Positions 6,416 to 12,164 of a stretch of DNA of 13,542 nt are shown here, piece after piece. How positions within the stretch are numbered: position 1 is the first letter of the stretch; every line of letters begins with the position of its first letter. This stretch comes from an uncultured Collinsella sp. Lineage in GTDB: Bacteria; Actinomycetota; Coriobacteriia; Coriobacteriales; Coriobacteriaceae. The notes under the pieces were generated by a model that made no database searches, was not told the origin of the DNA, and worked only from the letters and a program-made list of their open reading frames with translations. Location of the stretch: NCBI GenBank assembly GCA_959020035.1, contig CAUEQX010000041.1, positions 1-13,542 of the forward strand. Reading direction: 5' to 3'. The position numbers and the translations under genes were made by a program.

Positions 6416-7249
6416 CTACTCCTGGGGCATAGCCGGCATGGCCACCGTGGCACCCGGGTCCTCGCCGGCGCCGTCCACGAGCGGCAGGCCGCCCTCATGC
6501 GCAGGTCCTGCCGGAACCGTCGCAGCACCGCCAAAGACGGCAGCGGAGGCCTCGTGGTTCTCGGCAACCGCGCCCTCGGTATCAATCGCCACCTGGGGCT
6601 CGTCGTCAAAGTTGGGGACGCCCTGGGGCTCGGCGGGAACGGGCTCGGCGGTCGCATCGGCAACGAGCTCGGCGTCGACCGGCACATCGCCCTCGTCAGC
6701 GCCCTCGTCCTCGGCAGCATCTTCGCCGTTCGCAGCGGCGACGGCCTCGTGAGGATCCTTGCCCTCGGCCTCGGCGCGCATGCCCAACACCAGGTTGCGC
6801 AGACCCGCGACCGTGCCTTCCACGTCGGGGGCAGGCTGGTCGGCGTGCAGGTACGCCCAGTCCATCATAAAGGTGGCCGACGACAGCGCACCAATGGCCA
6901 GCGCGTCATCGGGGCACGAAAGCTCAACCTCAAAGACGCGCTCGTCGTGCTCGCTTACGCGCGTGCGGCCGCACGAGATGCTACCGGCAAGACCGGTCTC
7001 GTTCATGAGCTCAACCGTCACGTGCTCCAGCAGGTGGCAGAGCTCGGTCTGGCCCATGCAGTCCTGGAACTCGCGACCGGAATCACCCAGGCACAGGTGC
7101 TTGGCAATCGCCGGCACCAGGTAATACACGCGCGCCGTGGCCTCGATATCCTCCGAGGTCATGAGCGGCATGCCGGGGTTCACCAGCACATGCGCGCAGA
7201 TCTTGTCCTCGCTGACGGTGACCTTAAGGATGTTGAACAGGCCTGCCAT
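6416..7249 (-). CDS. Stand-alone cyanophycin-synthetase N-domain-like protein with HxxEH motif
   Basis: A 277-residue protein. Residues 1-155 resemble the N-terminal domain of cyanophycin synthetase (CphA): a 'P...HLC...G..F' stretch (46-61), then CHLLEHVTVELM (71-82), GRTR (94-97) and VFEVEL (105-110), in the same order as the CphA pattern 'GHVLEHVALEL...GKTR...VYNV'. No ATP-grasp or Mur-ligase domain follows. Residues about 156-277 form an acidic, Ala/Pro-rich tail that is probably disordered. HLLEH (72-76) fits the inverted zinc motif HxxEH of M16 peptidases, and some CphA N-domains are reported to cleave cyanophycin. A zinc peptidase or polymer-binding role is therefore possible, but unproven. 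GGGGAG precedes the ATG by 5 bases. It is probably co-transcribed with the CorC-like gene, whose stop codon lies 24 bases upstream. Confidence 0.65.
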   Translation of the reverse strand: MAGLFNILKVTVSEDKICAHVLVNPGMPLMTSEDIEATARVYYLVPAIAKHLCLGDSGREFQDCMGQTELCHLLEHVTVELMNETGLAGSISCGRTRVSEHDERVFEVELSCPDDALAIGALSSATFMMDWAYLHADQPAPDVEGTVAGLRNLVLGMRAEAEGKDPHEAVAAANGEDAAEDEGADEGDVPVDAELVADATAEPVPAEPQGVPNFDDEPQVAIDTEGAVAENHEASAAVFGGAATVPAGPAHEGGLPLVDGAGEDPGATVAMPAMPQE

Positions 7250-7273
7250 AACTCTCCCCTACTCTTCCTTGCC

Positions 7274-8647
7274 CTACTCGTCGCCATCGTGCGGATCCAC
7301 AGAGCCCGCACCCGACGCCGCCGGCTTCTCTGCCGAAGACTCGGAATCCTTCTTATCGGTTTCGGCCGGAGCGATCACACGAATGAGCGAGATGCGCTGG
7401 CCACGCATCGACTGAACTTTAAACTTGTACCCCGCGACCTCAAACACCTCTCCGATGTCGGGCACCGAGTCGCAAAGCTCCAAAATCCAGCCGGCGATGG
7501 TCTCATAATCATCGCTTTCCTCGAGCGGCCAACCAAGCTCAATCGCGTCATCGCACGAAAAACGCCCATCAACGAGCCACTCGCGGCGCGAAAGGCGCGT
7601 GAGATACTTGTTGTCGGGGTCGAACTCGTCCTCGATCTCGCCGACGATCTCCTCGACGATATCTTCGATGGTGATGATGCCGGCTGTGCCACCGTACTCG
7701 TCCACGACGACCACGATCTGGTCGTGCGAAGTCTGCATCTCGGACAGCAGCGGCAGGATGTCCTTGGTGTCGGGCACAAAGGTGGCGTCGCGCAGGTAAT
7801 CGGCGATGGGCTGGTCGCCCTTGCCGTCGAGCGCGGGCTGAATCAGGTCCTTGATGTGCGCGATGCCCGCGACGTTGTCGGGATCCTCGTGGTACACCGG
7901 GATGCGGCTGAAGCCGGTCTGGCGCATGGTGGACAGCACGTCGGCGACCGTCTCGTCGTCCTCGCACATGGTGGTGTCCACACGCGGCACCATGACCTCG
8001 CGGGCAACGGTGTCGCCCAGGTCGAAGATCTCGTGGATCATGCGCTTTTCCTCGTCGAGCAGGTCATCCTGCTCCGAAACCATGTACTTGATCTCCTCCT
8101 CCGAGACGTTCTGGCGATCGTCGGCGCTCTTGATGCGCAGGATGCGAGCCAGACCATCGGAGCAAGCGCCGGTCAGCCACACGAGCGGGCGGGCGATCTT
8201 TTGGAACACGGAAAGCGGCCCCACGACCTGCTTGGACACGCCCTCGGCGTTAGCGAGGCCGATGCGCTTGGGTACGAGCTCGCCGATCACGATGGACACA
8301 AAGGCGACGGCGACGGTGATGATGACCGGCGCCAGGCCGCGCGCGATGGCGGAAAGCGGCGCGATACCAAAGCTCATGAGCCACGTGGCAAGCGGGTCGG
8401 ACAGACTCGTCGACGCGACGGCAGACGAGGCGAAGCCCACGAGCGTGATGGCGACCTGGATGGTGGCCAACAGCTGATCGGAGTCGGCGGCGAGCTGGAC
8501 GGCGCGCTCGGCGCGCTTATCGCCCTCCTCGGCATCGTGCTCCAACACGGCGCGCTTGGCCGTGGTGAGAGCCATCTCGGACATGGAGAAGTAGCCGTTG
8601 ATGAGGGTCAAAACGAGAGTGGTAATAAGGGAGATGGTTATGTCCAT
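7274..8647 (-). CDS. CNNM/CorC-family membrane protein (DUF21-CBS pair-CorC_HlyC)
   Basis: A 457-residue protein with full family architecture: a DUF21 membrane domain (about 1-170, including NGYFSMSEMAL at 17-27 and GELVPKRIGLANAE at 122-135), an acidic helical linker with SEEEIKYMV, a CBS pair (about 217-340, with REVMVPRVD, SRIPVY and VVDEYGGTAGIITIEDIVEE), and a C-terminal CorC_HlyC domain (about 355-435), then a Ser/Glu-rich tail. CNNM/CorC proteins are linked to Mg2+ export or Mg2+ homeostasis; many are still labelled 'hemolysin'. The ATG at 8647 is the only start after an in-frame stop. The GGAGG sits 15 bases away, further than usual, and can pair with bases next to the start codon. 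It lies between an hlyIII-like gene (112 bases upstream) and the CphA-N-like gene. Confidence 0.92.
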   Translation of the reverse strand: MDITISLITTLVLTLINGYFSMSEMALTTAKRAVLEHDAEEGDKRAERAVQLAADSDQLLATIQVAITLVGFASSAVASTSLSDPLATWLMSFGIAPLSAIARGLAPVIITVAVAFVSIVIGELVPKRIGLANAEGVSKQVVGPLSVFQKIARPLVWLTGACSDGLARILRIKSADDRQNVSEEEIKYMVSEQDDLLDEEKRMIHEIFDLGDTVAREVMVPRVDTTMCEDDETVADVLSTMRQTGFSRIPVYHEDPDNVAGIAHIKDLIQPALDGKGDQPIADYLRDATFVPDTKDILPLLSEMQTSHDQIVVVVDEYGGTAGIITIEDIVEEIVGEIEDEFDPDNKYLTRLSRREWLVDGRFSCDDAIELGWPLEESDDYETIAGWILELCDSVPDIGEVFEVAGYKFKVQSMRGQRISLIRVIAPAETDKKDSESSAEKPAASGAGSVDPHDGDE

Positions 8648-8649
8648 CG

Positions 8650-8667
8650 GGAGTTTCTCGAACCTCC
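8650..8667 (-). promoter_or_regulatory. Possible hairpin masking the ribosome binding site of the CorC-like gene
   Basis: On the minus strand GGAG (8667-8664) can pair with CTCC (8653-8650), with two further U-A pairs inside, just before the ATG at 8647. The Shine-Dalgarno GGAGG is thus inside a small hairpin. Its 15-base linear distance to the start may be shortened by folding, or translation may be reduced. The stem is short and may be chance. Confidence 0.3.
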
Positions 8668-8759
8668 AAGATTCGGGACGTTAGGGTAAAACGTTGATGG
8701 CGGATACGGCAATTGCACCGGCGCCCGTACGAGCGGGGCCGTGGGCACAGGCGCGGTCG

Positions 8760-9443
8760 CTAGATTACGAAGAGGATCACCGCCATGAACTGGAAGATGC
8801 TGCCGGCGAGCACCCACAAGTGGAAAACACTGTGCAGATAGCGCACGTTTTTGGCGATGTAGAACGGCACGCCCACGGTGTAGCACACGCCGCCGACGGC
8901 GAGCAGGGCAAGCGCGACGGGGTTCAGCAGCGCCACAAGCTCGGGCAGTTTAAAGACGACAAGCCAGCCCATCAGCAGGTAGACCAGGCCGCTTACCCAG
9001 TGCGGCTGACGCTCGCGCATAAAGCACTCGAGGGCGATGCCGATGATGGCGATGGCCCACACGGCAAAGAACAGCACGGCGCCGCCGTCATTTGCCAGCG
9101 TGATGAGGCAAAACGGCGTATAGCTGCCGGCTATGAGCAGGTAGATGCAGCTGTGATCGATGATGCGAAACACGCGCTTGGCGCGAGCGGGCTGAATCGC
9201 GTGGTAGAGCGTGGAGGCCAGATATTCGAGAATAATGCTGACGCCATAGACAATTGCCGCGGCCATGTGGGCTGGGCCTCCGCCGCGCAGGGCAGCGAAT
9301 ACGATCAGGAGCACCAGGCCCGCGATACCCAGCAGGCAGCCGACACCATGGGTGACGGAGTTCATGATCTCCTCGCCCACCGTGTAGTGTGGAACGGCCG
9401 CGGTCTTGGGTCGCGGCTTAGAACTGTCGCTCGAATCGGACAT
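8760..9443 (-). CDS. Hemolysin III / PAQR-family membrane protein
   Basis: A 227-residue protein with about seven membrane helices after a charged N-terminus of about 20 residues. Family landmarks are visible: THGVG (31-35), STLYH (77-81), RIIDHSCIYLLIAGSYTP (93-110), GVPFY (191-195) and HSVFH (204-208). His81, His204 and His208 correspond to the three zinc-binding histidines of the PAQR/HlyIII fold. Members include bacterial HlyIII/YqfA proteins and adiponectin receptors; the bacterial function is poorly known, with membrane-lipid hydrolysis or homeostasis proposed. An upstream in-frame TTG would add six residues, but the GGAGG (11 bases before the ATG) lies downstream of that TTG, so the ATG is preferred. 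It runs divergently from the hydrolase gene. Confidence 0.9.
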   Translation of the reverse strand: MSDSSDSSKPRPKTAAVPHYTVGEEIMNSVTHGVGCLLGIAGLVLLIVFAALRGGGPAHMAAAIVYGVSIILEYLASTLYHAIQPARAKRVFRIIDHSCIYLLIAGSYTPFCLITLANDGGAVLFFAVWAIAIIGIALECFMRERQPHWVSGLVYLLMGWLVVFKLPELVALLNPVALALLAVGGVCYTVGVPFYIAKNVRYLHSVFHLWVLAGSIFQFMAVILFVI

Positions 9444-9550
9444 GCCGGTTACATCCTCCAACGTAAAGAGTTCTCAACACTATATCAAAGCGTCTGGGTA
9501 CATGCGAAATTTGCACCTTACGTGACCCTTTGTTTACCCATTCTTTGCTT

Positions 9551-9611
9551 GTTGACGCATCAACGGCGAACGTCCATAATGCGCTTGCATTAAATGTTGA
9601 TGTATTAACAT
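9551..9611 (+). promoter_or_regulatory. Promoter of the alpha/beta hydrolase gene with two operator-like palindromes
   Basis: TTGACG (9552-9557) and CATAAT (9575-9580), spaced by 17 bases, make a good sigma-70 type promoter. GTTGACGCATCAAC (9551-9564) overlaps the -35 box. A related site, GTTGATGTATTAAC (9596-9609, extendable to 9594-9611), lies in the leader. Both fit the dyad GTTGAYGYATYAAC, with 11 of 14 positions identical. Their centres are 45 bases apart, a little over four helical turns. This layout suggests repression by a dimeric regulator, possibly with looping; the regulator is not encoded in the window as far as I can see. Confidence 0.65.
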
Positions 9612-9629
9612 CTTATAGGAGAATACCGC

Positions 9630-10595
9630 ATGGCTCAAAACGCACGTTCCCATCGAAAGCTCAAGATAGCCTGCATCGTTGCACTGGTGCTCGTTGTCGC
9701 GCTGCTGGGGTTTGCCGGCAACTTCTTGTTCGACTTTGCCCTGAACCCCCAAGCGCCGTACACCATGAAGATGATGCAGGATGGCAAAGACGACAAAAAA
9801 GGTGAGCAGCCGGATGCCGAGGAAACCGAGGCGCGGGCGTGGTTTAAAGAGAACCGCGAGAGCAGCAGCCTCACCGCGGACGACGGGACCGAGCTTGCCG
9901 CCTGGTATTTTGCTGCGTCGGAGAGCACGCACGACTACGCCGTCTGCCTGCATGGATATACCAACGAGCCCATCGGCATGGCCCGATACGCCAAACGATT
10001 CCATGACCGCGGCATGAACGTACTCGCACCCGCCGCCCGCGCCCACGAGCGCTCCGGCGGCGACTATATCGGCATGGGCTGGCCCGAGCGCCTCGACATC
10101 GTCGCATGGATCGAGCGAATCGTTCAGGCTGACCCCGAGGCGCGCATCCTGGTCTTTGGTGAGTCGATGGGTGCGGCAACCGCCATGAACGTCGCGGGGG
10201 AATCTCTACCCGCAAACGTGAAATGCATTATCGAGGACTGCGGCTATACGAGTGTTTGGGACGAGTTTTCTCTGCAGCTCAAGGACGTGTTCGGCCTGCC
10301 CAGCTTTCCCTTGCTCGATATAGCAAACTTGGTGTGCAACGTGCGCGCGGGCTACGACTTTCATAAGGCGAGCAGCGTGGAGCAACTCAAACACGCGACG
10401 GTTCCCATGCTGTTTATCCACGGCGACCAGGACACCTTTGTGCCGTACGACATGCTCGCCCAAAACTACGACGCGTGCGCCAGCAAGGTCAAGCAGAAGC
10501 TCACCATCCATGGCGCCACCCACGCCAAGAGTGCGCAAGTTGACCCCGAGCTCTACTGGAACACAGTCAACAACTTCCTCGACGAGTATTTTTAG
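9630..10595 (+). CDS. Membrane-anchored alpha/beta hydrolase
   Basis: A 321-residue protein. An N-terminal basic stretch and a hydrophobic helix (about 12-32) act as an uncleaved anchor or signal, placing the enzyme outside the membrane. The catalytic domain (about 80-320) shows HGYT (108-111) for the oxyanion region, the nucleophile elbow GESMGA (177-182, Ser179), HGDQDTFVP (264-272, Asp268) and GATHAKS (295-301, His298), a complete triad. It resembles the Bem46/BAAT-like serine hydrolases that act on esters or peptides; the substrate is unknown. AGGAG lies 8 bases before the ATG. It is a single-gene unit, rightward among leftward neighbours, with its own promoter carrying two palindromes. 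Confidence 0.9.
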   Translation: MAQNARSHRKLKIACIVALVLVVALLGFAGNFLFDFALNPQAPYTMKMMQDGKDDKKGEQPDAEETEARAWFKENRESSSLTADDGTELAAWYFAASESTHDYAVCLHGYTNEPIGMARYAKRFHDRGMNVLAPAARAHERSGGDYIGMGWPERLDIVAWIERIVQADPEARILVFGESMGAATAMNVAGESLPANVKCIIEDCGYTSVWDEFSLQLKDVFGLPSFPLLDIANLVCNVRAGYDFHKASSVEQLKHATVPMLFIHGDQDTFVPYDMLAQNYDACASKVKQKLTIHGATHAKSAQVDPELYWNTVNNFLDEYF

Positions 10596-10633
10596 GCAAA
10601 AAGCAACGTCTGGGGCATTATCTGACCCCCTGT

Positions 10634-10763
10634 TTTCGGAAGTGCGGGGAAAATCGCGGGAAGCTCAACCAGACCACAGTTTTACCAACAATTTATCAGG
10701 GGTTTTGTTGCCAAAAAACGGTTTGTGGTCGGCGGTATTCGATTTTTCACCGCACTTCCGAAA
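10634..10763. repeat. 130-nt imperfect palindrome (MITE- or REP-like) between convergent genes
   Basis: The ends TTTCGGAAGTGCGG (10634-10647) and CCGCACTTCCGAAA (10750-10763) are perfectly inverted over 14 bases. The pairing continues inward with one mismatch and one bulge to 10656/10740. GACCACA (10672-10678) pairs with TGTGGTC (10724-10730), and an inner GTTTT/AAAAC plus AACA/TGTT stem leaves an AT-rich tip. No reading frame is kept. Such whole-length foldability points to a structured RNA, a MITE or an extragenic palindrome. Its right end overlaps the first three bases of the following terminator stem. Confidence 0.65.
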
Positions 10764-10799
10764 TGCCGCCCGTGGGCGCTGTGCTCACGGGCGGCATTT
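10761..10799. terminator. Strong hairpin terminator between convergent genes
   Basis: AAATGCCGCCCGTG and CACGGGCGGCATTT form a perfect 14-bp stem around an 11-base loop. It lies 166 bases after the hydrolase stop codon and 48 bases past the stop of the convergent DUF362 gene. Each strand has only a short T run after the stem (TTT), so it is probably a two-way terminator with a GC-rich stem and a weak tail. Confidence 0.75.
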
Positions 10800-10846
10800 G
10801 CTAACGTTGCGCTATAAATGCGCTTGTTTTGTCCAATAGCTAGGCG

Positions 10847-12052
10847 CTATTTAACCTCGATGAGCTCGTACTTGCTCGTGCCCAGGCCGATCTTCTCGGC
10901 ATGCGCGATGCACGCGCGCCAGTCGGTGTCGGGATGCGTGATGCAGAAGGGGTCGTGCGCCTGCTCGCCCTCCAGATGCTCGTGGTTGTGCTCCATCTTG
11001 GCCGCGCTATCGGTGAGCTCGGTGTTGGGCAGCGGCTCGGACGCCATGACGGCGTCGGCGCAGGCCTGATCGATGGCGACCGGGTCGAAGCTCGCGAACA
11101 TGCCGATGTCGTTGACGATAGGCGTGTCGTTTTCGGGATGACAATCGCAGTTGGGGCTGATGTCCATAGCAAGCGAGATATGGAAGCTCGGGCGGCCGTC
11201 GACGACAGCCTTCGTGTACTCGGCGATCTTGTAGTTGAGCACGTCGGCCGCAGCGTCATAGCCGGGCTTGATGCAGTCCTGGTTGCATGCCGCAATGCAG
11301 CGTCCGCAGCCCACGCAACGATCGTGGTCGATGGCGGCCACGTGCACCGTGCGAGTAGCGCCGCTGGCAAGCTCGCGCTCGCGGGTATCGTCGAACGAGA
11401 TAGCGTTGTGCGCGCAGATCTTTTCGCAGGCACGGCAGCCAATGCAGTGCTCGGTCGCGACGTTCGGTTTGCCGGCGGCATGCTGCTCCATCTTGCCGGC
11501 ACGGCTGCCGCCTCCCATGCCCAGGTTCTTCATGGCACCGCCAAAGCCGGCCTGCTCATGACCCTTAAAGTGGGTGAGGCTGATCACGATGTCGGCGTCC
11601 ATGAGTGCCTGACCGATCTTGGCCTCGCGCACGTACTCGCCACCCTCGACCGGGACGAGCGCCTCGTCGGTACCCTTGAGGCCGTCGGCGATGATGATCT
11701 GGCAGCCCGTGGCATACGGGGTAAAGCCGTTCTGATAGGCGGTATCGATGTGCTCGAGCGCGTTTTTGCGGCTACCGACGTAGAGCGTGTTGCAGTCGGT
11801 GAGGAAGGGCTTGCCGCCCAGTTCCTTCACGACATCCGCGACGGCGCGGGCGTAGTTGGGGCGCAAAAAGCTCAGGTTGCCCAGCTCGCCAAAGTGAATC
11901 TTGATGGCGACGAACTTGTTCTCAAAGTCGATCTGCTCAATTCCGGCGTGACGGATGAGGCGCTTGAGCTTGTCGAGCTGGCTCTCGCGAGCATGCGTGC
12001 GCAGGTTGGTGAAGTACACCTTAGCGGGTGCTGCGGGTGCAGTTGCGGTCAT
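10847..12052 (-). CDS. DUF362-domain protein with two 4Fe-4S ferredoxin motifs
   Basis: A 401-residue cytoplasmic protein. The DUF362 region is split around a ferredoxin insert: residues about 10-190 (with KIHFGELGN at 51-59 and SLTHFKGHEQAGFGGAMKNL at 158-177) and about 275-360 (with SPNCDCHPENDTPI and SFDPVAIDQACADAV). Cluster 1 is C203-C206-C209-C213 (CIGCRACEKIC) and cluster 2 is C246-C249-C252-C256 (CVGCGRCIAAC), giving the usual pair of 4Fe-4S sites. Members are widespread in anaerobes; the reaction is unknown, and an electron-transfer or redox role is inferred. The C-terminus is His/Glu-rich (HNHEH), a possible metal-binding patch. GAGGGG lies 8 bases before the ATG. It is a single gene with its own candidate promoter, convergent with the hydrolase gene. 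Confidence 0.9.
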   Translation of the reverse strand: MTATAPAAPAKVYFTNLRTHARESQLDKLKRLIRHAGIEQIDFENKFVAIKIHFGELGNLSFLRPNYARAVADVVKELGGKPFLTDCNTLYVGSRKNALEHIDTAYQNGFTPYATGCQIIIADGLKGTDEALVPVEGGEYVREAKIGQALMDADIVISLTHFKGHEQAGFGGAMKNLGMGGGSRAGKMEQHAAGKPNVATEHCIGCRACEKICAHNAISFDDTRERELASGATRTVHVAAIDHDRCVGCGRCIAACNQDCIKPGYDAAADVLNYKIAEYTKAVVDGRPSFHISLAMDISPNCDCHPENDTPIVNDIGMFASFDPVAIDQACADAVMASEPLPNTELTDSAAKMEHNHEHLEGEQAHDPFCITHPDTDWRACIAHAEKIGLGTSKYELIEVK

Positions 12053-12094
12053 AAATCTATCCCCTCGGTCTATATGGCGTTACAGACATAGAGG

Positions 12095-12125
12095 ATGGTA
12101 CCAGTTAAAGCAGAGGTAAAGTCAA
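12095..12125 (-). promoter_or_regulatory. Candidate promoter of the DUF362 gene with 19-base spacer and direct repeats
   Basis: On the minus strand TTGACT (12125-12120) and TACCAT (12100-12095) are separated by 19 bases, longer than the usual 17. On the plus strand GTTAAAG (12104-12110) and GGTAAAG (12115-12121) form a direct repeat with an 11-base period. A long spacer is typical of MerR-family targets, and 11-base direct repeats are typical of OmpR/PhoB-type regulators, so some activator is plausible. The -10 match is only 4 of 6. Confidence 0.4.
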
Positions 12126-12135
12126 GTACGGCACC

Positions 12136-12164
12136 TAGTCATTGGGAACGTTCTTAAATGACTA
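12136..12164 (-). repeat. 28-nt quasi-palindromic repeat, copy B
   Basis: The minus strand starts with the TAG stop codon of the permease gene (12164-12162). The ends AGTCATT and AATGACT are perfectly inverted over 7 bases, and the middle holds a second palindrome, GAACGTTC. It matches the plus strand of copy A (3631-3658) at 24 of 28 positions. No T tract follows. Confidence 0.6.

Noticed and set aside
6128..8689. An 853-codon open frame on the plus strand
   Set aside because: It runs antisense across three well-supported genes (YtxH, CphA-N-like, CorC-like). Its protein is low in recognisable motifs and rich in His, Arg and Gly, as expected from the reverse complement of GC-rich codons.
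8760..9443. HlyIII and CorC-like proteins as true hemolysins
   Set aside because: The names are historical. The sequences are those of PAQR-fold and CNNM/CorC membrane proteins, and nothing here indicates a toxin.
10603..10810. Integron attC site around the large palindrome
   Set aside because: The outer GCAACG/CGTTGC pair is short and 200 bases apart, proper attC core boxes are missing, and there is no integrase or cassette array.
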